Both the position numbers and the translations under genes were made by a program. From Mytilus trossulus (lineage: Eukaryota > Mollusca > Bivalvia > Mytilida > Mytilidae): a DNA stretch of 64,000 bases. Under the pieces are notes generated by a model that saw only the letters and a list, made by a program, of their open reading frames with translations, had not been told where the DNA came from and ran no database searches. The stretch spans positions 65,704,929 to 65,768,928 of the forward strand of contig NC_086382.1 in the NCBI RefSeq assembly GCF_036588685.1. The letters are read 5' to 3'. Shown piece by piece: positions 25,201-36,077 of this stretch (its first letter is position 1; every line of letters starts with the position of its first letter).

Positions 25201-28200
25201 AGGCATTATTACTCAATATTGACTATAATTGTTGCTTAACACCAAAGTCGACATTGATTTGATTAAATCGGGTTACTCGTGTAAAAATATTTGCGTTACG
25301 TAAATATTCAAATCCTTCAAAAGAATTATAGAAATGTTTTAAACGATTATGATCTCGAATATTCATTATTAGTGTTATATTATTTAACTACTAGAGTAAT
25401 GATAAGATTTGTTTTGTGTTAATAATGTACATTTTTATAGTACTTTTCTAAAGTAATTATTATAGGTTTCATAACGAGTGAGAATTAGATATCGCTTGAT
25501 ATCAACTCGAGTTATTTAATTTCAATATAATAATAAACGAGCCTGTGGCGAGTTTGTTATTACTATTTAAATTAAATAAAGAGAGTTGATATCAAACGAT
25601 ATCTAATTCTCCCGAGTTGTGAAACCTATTTCTCTTATGGTAAACATGCTTTTTGTGCTTAATAAAAAAAAATCCGCGAAACGTCGACCCAGTCGCTTGA
25701 ACATAACTGCATTGTGACGTCATATGTCCTGTTCGTCGTCAATCTTCAACATAAGACTTTTTAAAACATTTTGTACGCTTCAGAATGTAATAATATTTGA
25801 ATAAGAATATATAATAAGGTGAAAAGTGTGCGTATTTTCTATATTATTGAAGAAATCGCTTATCTCCGTTGCAATGGAGGAAATGTACATCATTGTGACC
25901 TTTAACTGTCAACAATGACCTAAAGAATAGCCAATGAAAAGGCCGCAATATCGTTTCAGGAGGTTTCGTTGGCCAATCAAATTAACGCATTTTTCGTATC
26001 ACTTTTTCGTTTCACACTCCGGACAGTGTGATACGAGAATTATCTATTCATGCGAGAAATAGATAACAGGCCCCAACCATAAGAGAATAAAAATTATCTG
26101 CTTACAAAGAAAGCGGCCAGACGATAATTTACGATATTTCCAGGGCCGGCAAAACGAACATTGCTATAATATATGCCTTTGTGTCGGACTTAATTAAGGT
26201 ATCTTAATCAAAACTGGCCAAAAAGCTTATTGTTCTATTTTGCCGGCGCCGTTTATTTTTAATTGTTCTGTCGAAAAATATTAGAAATGCCATCTTAAAA
26301 ACAACAAGCTAAATAGCCTTTGCTATATAAATATGCTACAGCCTAAAGAATAATATATTTCTAGTTGCCAGCAACGGCAAAGTACTCACACTGGTTGATC
26401 ATGTCGTACCAAATAGATGGAAACGTTCATTTTTTGTATTTAATTAATAACAGTTGCATTTTGCATTTTTTTAGTTTAATAAACTTTTTATTGTTGCAAT
26501 TTGTTACCCAGTGTAAGATGCTAATAGCTTAAGTTTGAAGATACTTTGTTTTCAGTTTTTACTTACTTCACTAAATGTCTTGTTCTTCAATCTTGTTTTT
26601 GTTTACTAATCGACTAAACCTACCTTCGAGGTAGGTAGCACTCGGGTCAAAAGGTTAATTTGATGACGTTTAAGAGAATCTATACCCGTTCGATTTAAAC
26701 TCTATACACGAGAAACCTGAGTTTATCAAATCGCAGTCGACATAAGTGACAAACTTATGTACATTGAGGAAGTGAATGAATTAATACTATAATTACGAAG
26801 GTAAAAATAAGTCCGTCTATTACGAGGTAAGAAACACTTACTAAACAAGTCAAGAACGCAAACAGTATAAATGGCTCCTCGCTTTTTGTGTATACATCTG
26901 AAATGCCTTTGTTAAGGATAACATGGAGAATGAAAAGGTTCAGTTTACATGAGTCTAGTTCTTTGTTTTCATAACCATGGCCCTTACTGGTAAGTTGCTG
27001 CTCACAAGGAAGCTATTAAACCATGAGTAACAAATAGTGAAGTTAAAAGCATCCCCTCGTAAATTTTACGGATGCCATCACGAGTTAGTCGACCATTATG
27101 GAATAACCGTTTCACAGATGATATCTGATATGTTCCACATGTCGTAACAATAATCCACTTCCCTTTTCACCACGAATGTGACCTACAGAATTAGACTATC
27201 TACCGGGTTGCAATAGCATGAACAACACGACGAGTGCCATATATGGAGTAGGATATACTCACCCTTTCAGAGCACATGAGATTTCGACAGTATTTTGTGG
27301 GGTTCGTGTTGCTTAGTCTTTAGTTTTCTATGTTGTGTTTTGTTTACTATTACCTGTTTGTTTGTCTTTTTTTTTAGCAATTGCGTTGTCAGTTTATTTT
27401 TGATCTATGCGGTATTTAACTGATCTTCAATGATGATAAACAACTTACACGGTACCGAAATATCAGGACAACAATGTCGAGTTGTTAATCTTATGCATAT
27501 ATTATTTTCAGTACAATACCCAACTTGTTCAAATAACAGGGAGAATATATGGTTTGAGACCTGGATTACACGGCTTTCATGTCCATGAAAGAGGGACTTT
27601 CGGACGTAGTAAGTAAACGTATTAGTAATTACTTGTGAAAAAGTGGTATCTAATAGATATTTCATAAGTAGTAAGGTTATGTGTACTAAGCTTGTGTGTT
27701 CTAGTAAGTTTATTACGTTTCGATCTTTGATTAATATATAAATCTTTGATTTCCGGAGCATATAAGTATTTGTTTTTGATCATCACTAACGAGCAATAAA
27801 AATTTAATTTCGCAACTAGTGATTTGCATTATCAAATATCATTTTATTATAAAAAAAATTAATTTACGCAATATGAAATTAGTACGATGTATACGAATAA
27901 AATGTACAAACATTTTCTATGTATAGAGTAAACATATTTGATAAAAAAAATGTTGTTTCTTAATTCTTGTATGCTGCATATAAATAAATCTAACATTTAT
28001 AGATTGCAGTAATGCAGGACCACATTTTAATCCATTCAACCAAAATCATGCAGGACCAAATGATGCACCGCGTCGCCATGTTGGAGACCTTGGTAATATT
28101 TACGCAAACAACTGGGGAGTAGCAAATTTGGCTATTTACGACAATTTTATTAGAATGCGGGAAAGACGAGAGCTTTCAATCCTCGGCAGAGGTATTGTGG

Positions 28201-29059
28201 TAAGTTATCAACGATTCTCTATAGATATATAGGTGTAATTTATTAATCATAGGCTATTGTCGTAACGTGCGGTGAAACTTATTTTTGCCTGAGGCATTTT
28301 TAATGAATTTAAAATGAAATCATCAATACAATTGTATATGTATTAATGTTAACACACAGATTATATGTGGCACTCAACGGTAGTGTTTTTGAAAATGCAC
28401 ACGGATAGGCCATATGACACTGACACATGTTAATATTGATGTGTTAGATATTTGTTTTTCGTATAATTCTTTTTACATAAATTAGGCCGTAAGTTTTGTC
28501 GTTTTGTGGATAGTTGTCTCATTGGCAATCATGCCACATCTTCGTTTTAATAGTAACTCAATTAAAACCAAAAATGGTATTTAAATTCATAACAAATTGT
28601 TGAACGATAAACAAGTTAATATTTGTTTTTATTTAGTTTAGTTTGATTGACTGAAAAATAGCCGACATTCTTCAACCTGTTAGCATATGCTGACACACAA
28701 TCTTATTGTGTAACACAAATGAAGAATTATGACTTTATACGTATATATCAGCATGTCCTAATATGTAAGATGTTGCTCTTTTTCTCTACACATTTAACAA
28801 AATAACTGGTGTGAAATATAGACCTGCTTACAAAGGACTATTGTGCTCATATTTGTGATACATGTATTTCTTAGCTTTCCCAAGAAGAATATATTGGTAA
28901 AGTAGTTTAAACAAGATTCAATAAAACACCCCTATGTTCTTGACTTTTCCTTAGGTTCACGCAGATCCTGATGATTTAGGAAGAGGAGGTAATGACGAGA
29001 GTCTGAAAACAGGAAACGCTGGAGCTCGACTTGCTTGCTGTCAGATCAGGACCTATTAG
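19216..29059 (+). CDS. Secreted Cu/Zn superoxide dismutase (EcSOD-like), gene 1, five exons
   Basis: Exons: 19216-19273, 21923-22008, 27512-27608, 28003-28199, 28955-29059. All introns are GT-AG, in phases 1, 0, 1, 0, giving 180 residues. Exon 1 encodes a hydrophobic signal peptide, so the product should be extracellular (hemolymph or extrapallial fluid). The SOD fold follows, with every active-site residue present. Copper: H71, H73, H88, H148. Zinc: H88, H96, H106, D109. The intrasubunit disulfide is C82 with C174, and the channel arginine is R171. Motifs are [19 protein letters not shown] and GNAGARLAC. The reaction is dismutation of superoxide to O2 and H2O2. Extra cysteines are C28 and the C174-C175 doublet. 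Oyster cavortin-type relatives are abundant secreted proteins of this kind; here the ligand set is complete. The start is fixed by the signal peptide and the TATA-like box. Confidence 0.93.
20130..20240 (+). repeat. F3 repeat in SOD gene 1 intron 1
   Basis: TGAACTCCGAGAAAAATTC, AAAACGGAAAGTCC and CACATCAAACGAATGAATAA, in F3 order. Confidence 0.55.
20562..20845. repeat. F2 foldback in SOD gene 1 intron 1
   Basis: A forward F2 end (GGCAACAGTAGTATACCGCT, about 20570) faces a reverse F2 copy (20680-20835: AACCCGGATTTGTTTTCTC, then TATATACCACTGTTTCCTTT). A fragment like reverse F3 (about 20625-20670) lies between them. Confidence 0.45.
22505..23135. repeat. F1-like and F2 repeats in SOD gene 1 intron 2
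   Basis: About 22510-22660 is a worn antisense F1 copy (AACTATCCACCAGAGACCAA). About 22960-23130 is a forward F2 copy (GTAGTATACCGGTGTTCAAA, then CAGGTTACAAACTAAAACC). Confidence 0.45.
23828..24490 (+). repeat. F5 repeat in SOD gene 1 intron 2, about 1.3 units
   Basis: One full F5 unit (CCGTCGCCGTCC, CTCTGAAACTCCTGG, CTGTAAACAGCAATAATG) is followed directly by the head of another (AGTCTTCTCCTGAAAC, AACTTGGCCACAATTAGC). Confidence 0.6.
25462..25629. repeat. Long palindrome (foldback element) in SOD gene 1 intron 2
   Basis: About 60-bp arms: ATAGGTTTCATAACGAGTGA at the left against GTTGTGAAACCTAT at the right, with AGAATTAGATATCG facing CGATATCTAATTCT inside. Only a few mismatches separate the arms. 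The loop carries a smaller imperfect dyad around GAGCCTGTGGCGAG. Confidence 0.8.
27120..27420 (-). repeat. F6 repeat, reverse, in SOD gene 1 intron 2
   Basis: TCGTGTTGCTTAGTCTTTAG, then CGTTGTCAGTTTATTTTTGA, the reverse complement of F6. It ends about 90 bases before exon 3. Confidence 0.5.
28441..28555 (+). mobile_element. F1 copy with internal deletion in SOD gene 1 intron 4
   Basis: TTTTACATAAATTAGGCCGT joins directly to GGATAGTTGTCTCATTGGCA, missing the part that lies between them at 49.0-49.2 kb. It ends at CCACATCTTC, as other F1 copies do. Confidence 0.55.
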
Positions 29060-29112
29060 TTGAAAAACTCACATTCACACTGTTTTCTGAACATATGTGC
29101 AATCAAAAAGTG

Positions 29113-29118
29113 ATTAAA
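29113..29118 (+). promoter_or_regulatory. ATTAAA polyadenylation signal of SOD gene 1
   Basis: The variant signal ATTAAA is 54 bases after the stop codon; AATAAA is not seen closer. Confidence 0.45.
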
Positions 29119-29459
29119 TTTTGCTTATAACTCTTTTATCTTCATAATTTCTCGGTATGTCTCATATCGTCAGATCATATGTTTCGTACGTCATATAAAT
29201 TCGTACTATGCATACTTTTTAAATGGAATAATAACATCACACTGCATTCTAAATAGCACGAAAACCTATAATACGATAATATCTATAAAAGCCAAGAAAG
29301 GCTTTGCATGAGATAAACAAAGACAACCAGACTTTTGAAATCAACATAAGTTGATAAGTTGACATTTGAATTGTAATCTTGTGTTCATGTTTTTGCCATG
29401 GCAACCATCATAGTGGATGCTTTACTATATTGGTCACGCACTAAAATTCGGACAATTGG

Positions 29460-29600
29460 TTTTAAATAAAGGCAACAGTATTATACCGCTGTTTGAAATT
29501 CATAAATCGATTGAGAGACAACAAATCCGGGTTAAAAACACATCACCTACAAGAGGAAAATAACGGAAACCAACAACGCCAAAGAAACACACATGGTCAT
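29460..29600 (+). repeat. F2 dispersed repeat
   Basis: AAAGGCAACAGTATTATACC, CAAATCCGGGTTAAAAACAC and an ACAACGCC end, 400 bases past SOD gene 1. Frames at 29500-29846 overlap it and are incidental. Confidence 0.5.
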
Positions 29601-30540
29601 ACATAGAAACGAACCACTTGATAACAACTGCCAACTTTCCGACTTGGTTTATTTCGTTACATTGTAAATAGAAATACAAAATGGACTGCAATGTAGCAGG
29701 GACGCTATTTGAAAACATACGTAAAATGATGAATAAAATAGAAAATCCCAAAAAGAACGAAAACGCTCTTCCTTTGGTTTTGAAAATTTAAAATAATTAA
29801 GGATTCCACTAATACAATTAAGTCTGATTTGCATCTTGACTTGCATCTATATATTGATAATAAGTGTCTTCGAGAACAAACAAAAAATTAGTTCGGCCAA
29901 CCAGCAACATTCCAACCACGCCTGTATATGGTGTATATATATCCTAGTTGATATGATTCCCAGAGCTTGAATTTTGAACTCAAAAGAACCTTTAAAATAT
30001 TTCAAAACCAAAAGCCCGTCGTCTTTTTCTCGCACCACACATATTGAGACGTATCCCTTAATTTGAACATGCATTTGCAACATGCAGAACAAGATCTGCT
30101 TACGCTAAGATAAAGCACCTGGCACCTCAATTCTGGTTTTGATATGATTTGCGTAGCTCAGTCTTTAGTTTTCCGTCTTGTCTACTGTAGACCGTTTCGT
30201 CGGTTTTTTTTTGCTATGTCTTTGTTAGTTTATCTTCACATTGAGAGTTTGAATATCCGTTTGACATCTTCCGCCTCTGTTTAAATGTTTATGCTGAATC
30301 TATGAACTTGAAACAATTGTATATTAGCGTTTCTATGTAATAGGCAAAATGCTGACGTTGGAAAAAATGTCAATTATATTAATGGAAATATCGCCTGTAA
30401 CGAGTTTTCTCACAATTTTGGTAAAAACTGCCAAGTGCTTAACATAGTAGACAGAAATGACAATCAGAGCTGTTTTAAAATTGTCAGATTTGTGACTCTA
30501 CTATGTTCAGTTTTACATAAAAGTTATATAAGAAAAAATC
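29600..30540. other. Spacer between the SOD genes, with a reverse F6 copy
   Basis: About 30090-30280 holds a worn reverse F6 copy (GCGTAGCTCAGTCTTTAG). The rest is unremarkable AT-rich sequence; no gene seen. Confidence 0.4.
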
Positions 30541-31560
30541 TTTAATTGTTAATTTTCAATCCATTACTCACAAATCTATTAAAAAATATAACAGATTTAT
30601 TCGCATGTGAACTATAATTCATTATACATCAGAAACATGTTGCATATAACTTTCTTTAGATTAATGTTATAACAGTATTTTATTTGTTTAGTCTATTCAG
30701 GTTACTAACACCCGCGTCAATGACGACGTTAGTCTGGACGGTACTAGACCGTCTATACATAACAAATATAACAGTAGCACCGTGTTTTTAATACAATTAC
30801 GAGATTCGTCAATCTTCGTGATTGTTTTACTTGAAAAAAGAAACGAGTTTAGGTATCTGTAACACCATTTGTATTCCACCATCTTCTATATATTTAGAAA
30901 ATGACTGCACCATCTCAGGAATTTGAAATTGTTTTTCGTTCGTTTGATTTGTGATAATCAAAGATTTGTCTAATAATTTGTAGCAAAAGCAAAAAGAAAA
31001 TTTGTATCTCCTTTAATTTATAGGATAAGATGGGAAGCATTATTTGTGTTGTCTAGTATTTGTACCAACCTATATCATAAAAGAGGGTCGAAAGGTACCA
31101 GAGGGACATTCAAACTAATAAGAACAAAATAAACTGACAACGCCACGCATAAAAGAAAAGACAAACAGACAAACGATAGTACACAAAGCACAACATAGAA
31201 ACTAAAAACTAAGCAACCAAAATCTTAGGGTGACACAAGAATGTATCAAGTGCTCGGGAAGGATTATCAGATAACATTAATACATTCAAAGAGTACAATG
31301 ATACGTTGCAACAGTCCGATACTGTAAATGCTTAATATATATTACAAAATCGTGTAAAGTTAAAAGTTATACATGTAAAAATTGTTCGACAATGAACATG
31401 ACTTGTATAATTCTATTAAGTATTGTTGCATTAAGTAAGGCAGCTTTCTTTCATCAAGGTAAGTTTATATGTGGTTTTATTATTTAATATAAGCAAGATA
31501 AGATACAGCATACATATATCTATGAATATATTCCACAAAGGTATTATAATTTCTCCAATT
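30540..31560 (+). repeat. Promoter/exon-1 duplication, module A
   Basis: Aligns with about 33240-34270, offset about 2.7 kb: TTTTCAATCCATTACTCACA against the matching stretch at 33256, CAGGTTACTAACACC against CAGGTTACAATCACC, and CAACAGTCC at 31310 and 34028. Module A has an F6 copy inserted (about 31075-31235). Confidence 0.65.
31392..31458 (+). CDS. Signal-peptide first exon A (SOD-type)
   Basis: ATG, a 22-codon hydrophobic leader beginning MNMTCIILLSIVALS, then a CAAG|GTAAGT donor in phase 1. Phase, length and leader match exon 1 of SOD gene 2 (36078), so it could splice to the exon at 41809. It carries its own leader ending (KAAFFHQ). No SOD exons lie between it and exon B, so it is an alternative first exon or a dead remnant. 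Confidence 0.6.
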
Positions 31561-31779
31561 CTGCTGTTTTTGTTTGTTTGTTATTTTTTTCATAATGACT
31601 TTGATCAAATTGTTTGTTACGGAAGAGTCACAGACATTTGTGTTTCTCATTGTTTAATATCTTGAGATATTTCAAATCGTGTTAGTGCAACCCTGTTTTC
31701 TCAATTACTGTCATTTCATCTTTGTCACATATAAAGAATGTATCAGTATTTGTATTATTTCAGACTAGTATATTCTTAT

Positions 31780-31890
31780 AATTGTTGTGTTTCCGTCGGT
31801 TTTAGTTTGCAACCCGGATTGTTTTTCGCTTATGGCAATCGTTTATTGACTATTGAACAGTGGTATACTATGATGCCTTTATTTCGAATG
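31780..31890 (-). repeat. F2 repeat, reverse, between exon modules A and B
   Basis: TTTTAGTTTGCAACCCGGAT, then CAGTGGTATACTATGATGCC. Frames at 31738-32412 overlap or follow it and have no domain content. Confidence 0.5.
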
Positions 31891-32353
31891 TCTATACTAT
31901 TAAATGAGAAGACCTCATTTTGTGTGTCGTTTCTCTTCCTTTCATAATAGATTCATCATCATGTATTTGTTTCCTAAAGGTACAATGCATAGTCGCATTT
32001 TTTTTATCCTCGCTTATGATAATTCTGCTTGTGTTATTGTGGGAGGAAAACGAAAATAAAGGCGTCAGGATATTGTTTCTGTCATCGGATGGACTTTTAA
32101 GTCATAGACAAGACTTCCGTTTTGGTCTGTTTAAAATCACTCTTAATTGCGTAGGTATTTTGAGACAGGACAAATATTTTCGCTTTTTCTGTGTACAATA
32201 AGCATACATATATTATAAATAAAGTGTATGTGCTGTTTACTATCAATTCCAAGTTTACTATCAACGGCGGTCATATATTATATAGAGAGTATAGTATATG
32301 TCTGACAGTATACAGAAAAAAGCGAAACAAATCGAAATTAAGAAAGGATGGCA

Positions 32354-32392
32354 ACGAGTACTCGAGTACTATTTTAGTACTCGGATACTCGT
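32354..32392. repeat. Short hairpin
   Basis: ACGAGTACTCGAGTACT and AGTACTCGGATACTCGT form an imperfect stem with a loop of a few bases. Confidence 0.6.
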
Positions 32393-34111
32393 TTGTCTTT
32401 TATAAATCTTAAGATATGTTTGCTCACATTTCCACTCACTTTAGTTCCGTTGAAATATCCCCTTCGTTGTACTAATTAAAATCCAATAAAACGTAAATGT
32501 GTTTAACTTGAGACTAACATGTGTTATAGTAGTAATACCAACGTCTGTGCCTTCTGCGAGAATGCTTCAATGTGCAGGCCTTGTTGTAACAAAACGTAGA
32601 CAGTCAATCAGACTTTCATCTGAAGTTGTTTGTTGTTGTTTTCGGTAGACTGTTGTTTGTCTTTTCGTCGATTTTGTTTTTAATTTGTGTCAATTTGTCT
32701 TTAACTTGTCTAACACCTCTCTTTTTTAATATGTAATACTTATGCTAAACCAACGAAGATAAAGGTAATAAGCAAACGCTGAACATGTATCAATTAAGGG
32801 AAATACTGTACCTCCTCTAATGAGTTGTCGGATACTTTTGATGCAAATACAAAGTGCTAAAGAAAGTTTGTAGAATTTGACATTCAGAACTTATCTTACA
32901 ATAGTCAATATGTTTACTCTTATATGGTTCTTACATATGAATGGCTAAAAGTTTAGCCTCATGTTAAGCAGTTTTGAACATGTCCACGTGTTATCGATGA
33001 CACTGGATACAATTTATATAATGATTACCTTCGTAACATTCTGAACAAATAAGCTCACAGAGAATGAGAATTTTCAAAAGTCAACGACGGACGACAGACG
33101 CCAAATTAATAAAAATCTCACAAAGACATACGACAAATGTAAAAACGTTGATATCTTATACAGATGAGCTTATAATCCGGTATGCAATTGTATTAAAGCT
33201 AATGGAATGTATATATTAACCTTGTTTGTTTTTAATAGAACTTGATTGTTAATTTTTCAATCCATTACCCACAAACTACTTCCGAATTGGTACAAATTAA
33301 TAGCGTGTGAAGTATGATTTATAATACACGTGAAACATGTTACATTCAAATACATTTAAAAGTATACAATAATAGTTTATGTAATATATCCAGGTTACAA
33401 TCACCAGTGTCAAGGACATTTGGTATTCTGTGCTTTATTTCCGACGATAAGATTGAGTTTTCAAAACAATTACTGGATTGGTTTTCCTTTTTCTTTATAT
33501 AATTTTGCAATAAAACAATTATCACAATAGGAAAAAAAAACATGAATAGCCTCTAAATGGTATTCAATGATTGATACAATATATTTGTAATGGAATATAT
33601 AAGTTAAAGACGAACTGTTTGCTCAATTATTGTAAGATGATAATGAACATATTGCTGTTCTGTAACCAAATAATAGGTAACGCAAGCACCATGGATATCA
33701 TTTTGACACCAAGTACTACGACGTCATCTTTTGGACAGAAAAAGATGACCTCTTGCATCCATGATACTAGCTACGATCCTGCCTATCCTAATTTGCAGCG
33801 AAATACATTTTGTTCCCGTTTTATTATGTTTTGTTTAATTCGGCTGAAGTTGTTGTACTACATGGCCATCTTTACTCTTATTTTTTTTACTTCTTAATTA
33901 GGCGTATTTACTATTTTAACATTTCAGCATTTTACTATTAATCGAATCATTAAAACATATAGCATAACAGTTTCTGTCTATCGTAATGCCCGTTACAAAT
34001 GTAAACTGTAATATTATACGTTTCAACAGTCCAGTCCTATACTTGTTTTATACAAGTTACTAATCGTGTAAAGTTAAAAGTCATAAATACAAAAGTTGTC
34101 CAACAAAGAAC

Positions 34112-34169
34112 ATGATTTGTATATTTCTATTAAGTGTAGTAGCATTAAGTACTGCTTACCAAGTTCAAG
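34112..34169 (+). CDS. Signal-peptide first exon B (SOD-type)
   Basis: ATG, 19 codons beginning [15 protein letters not shown], then a CAAG|GTAAGG donor in phase 1. Compared with exons A and C, the first ATG has become AAG, so the start moves to the second methionine. CAACAGTCC and GTAAAGTTAAAAGT upstream are shared with module A. It can serve the same downstream exons as exon C. Confidence 0.6.
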
Positions 34170-34974
34170 GTAAGGATTGTGTTATTTTCTTTTTAAATAA
34201 AGCAAACTTATTATAGAGCATAGATATATCAATGAAAATATTGTACAATTTTATCATAATTACATACTTAATGATTTGTGTGTGCGTGCTAGTTCTTTTT
34301 ATACGAGACTGAACACTGGTTTACTACTGTTGCCTTTATTTCTCATCAGATGTTGTTTATATGGTTCCTTATTTTGGCACATTGATTGAGATGCTGTATT
34401 GCTTTATTTGCATATTAATTTTTCATTCATGTCTCATTTAAGTACCCAATAGCTCTTTTTACAGCAACAAGTATTGTAGTTAATTTATTGTTTAAGCACA
34501 AACAAGAAATGAAATTCATACGTAGAAGTATGTTGACAATTCGAAAATGAATCTCTTTACAGCTAAGAACAATGGGCTGACTAATTTCAATCCTATAATA
34601 TCGTGTTCGTCAACTTTTAATACTCTTTTTTAGATCAAATTATTGTTTATTTCCATTAAACGGTGTTGGCAGTGACATATATACAAATAAACTCATCGTA
34701 GATACCAGGAATAAAATTTAGAGTAATGCTTTTATATAATGTAAAATCAACCTTATATTTGTTTGTTGATAATATGCACTCGAATTTATGATAGTGCATA
34801 TTCAAGATCCAAAAGTGTTAGCATTTACTGAAATCGTCTAGTTTTTTAGAATCAAAGTTAACAAATATTTCTTTGCTTCATACTATCTTTTAATGTATAC
34901 ACATAAATCTTTTAACAGCCATTGAGACATGTGTAAACTATCCAAACCCCGAAGAGTAATCTATAGTTGTTAAT

Positions 34975-35240
34975 TTCTGTGTCATTTGGTCTCATTGGCA
35001 ATCATACCTGTAATTAATTCTAATTTAAAGAGTTCAATTTCTTTTGTTGAATTGAAACTGGTTTCAGCCTTAAAGCTTCCTCATACTTAAACCAGAGCAC
35101 TATGAGAACAAACGGAAATAAATAAGTTACTCGATAAAATAACTATGACAGTCATGAACCAACGACAACTGAACTTTAGGCTCCTGACTTGGGACAAGCA
35201 CATATGTTATGTAGCGGGGATCAACTGGTTTGCTACCTGA
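34975..35240. repeat. F1 fragments between first exons B and C
   Basis: About 34975-35020 is a sense F1 end (TTGGTCTCATTGGCAATCAT). About 35110-35235 is an antisense piece (AACGACAACTGAACTT, CTCCTGACTTGGGACAAGC). Together they resemble a worn inverted pair. Confidence 0.45.
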
Positions 35241-36002
35241 CTTACCTTTAGCATTAAATCAACAAAAAGGGTAAATGATCCTTTACATCAAAAGCTAAGA
35301 CTATATACTCTAAGTACTACTACTACTTCTTCTACGGTGTGTTTAACTACTAATGAGGGTATCACATGTTTGATATATTCACCGGGCGAGACACTTTCAA
35401 ATAGCCACGGGCAGACTTGTTTTTGGTATTCATAGTATCGTCTATCAATGTTGGGCCTGATATATAACTATAAATTGATAATATGGGTCGATTGAGAAAA
35501 AAAAAACACAAAAAAGATAATTAAATCTGTCCAACAATATTCTGGCAGCGTGTGTGTTACAGTATATGTGTCTTAGCCTGAATTTTCTAAGAGTACCTGT
35601 CAATGATATGGAATACCTGTTTCACAGATGACGGTTGTTATGTTCCAATTGTTATAACAACAATCCCGTTCTCTTTTCCTTGGTATTATCATTTGTCACT
35701 TATACGTACATAGTCAACACAACATGTGTTGCATATTGAGCAGGATCTGATAACCCTTCCGAACCTTATAATATAATACCTTTTTGAAGGGATCGTAATG
35801 CTCAGTTTTTATTTCAGCATGTTATGTTTTGTAGTCGTTCGAAGTCTTTTCGTCGTTTTCGTTGTTCGCCATGGTGCTTTCTTGTTGTCTTGAAATTCTT
35901 AGATTGGATATCACTTTGATATTTACCGTCTCGCTATTAACGCTTACTATGCTAAACTGATCAAGGTTAAGGTCGTTACAAATATACACAGTAAACTTAT
36001 AC

Positions 36003-36028
36003 AATTCAACAGTCCGGTCCTATATATG
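36003..36028 (+). promoter_or_regulatory. Shared CAACAGTCC block and TATA-like box before first exon C
   Basis: TTCAACAGTCC followed by CCTATATATG about 50-60 bases before the ATG. The CAACAGTCC block recurs at the matching distance before exon A (31310) and exon B (34025), which suggests a duplicated core promoter. Confidence 0.4.
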
Positions 36029-36077
36029 TCACAAATCCAGTAAAATAAAAAGGTATACATAAAGAAGTTGCCTGACA

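Noticed and set aside
26982..26995. ATGGCCCTTACTG followed by GTAAGT in SOD gene 1 intron 2, with a TATA-like box near 26868
   Set aside because: It resembles a tiny alternative first exon, but its phase-1 donor cannot join exon 3 (which needs phase 0) and exon 2 lies upstream.
33571..33897. 108-codon frame with a GC-richer middle part
   Set aside because: No domain recognised; the middle contains a GTCATCTTTT/AAAAGATGAC dyad and may be repeat-derived. It is not similar to SOD exons.
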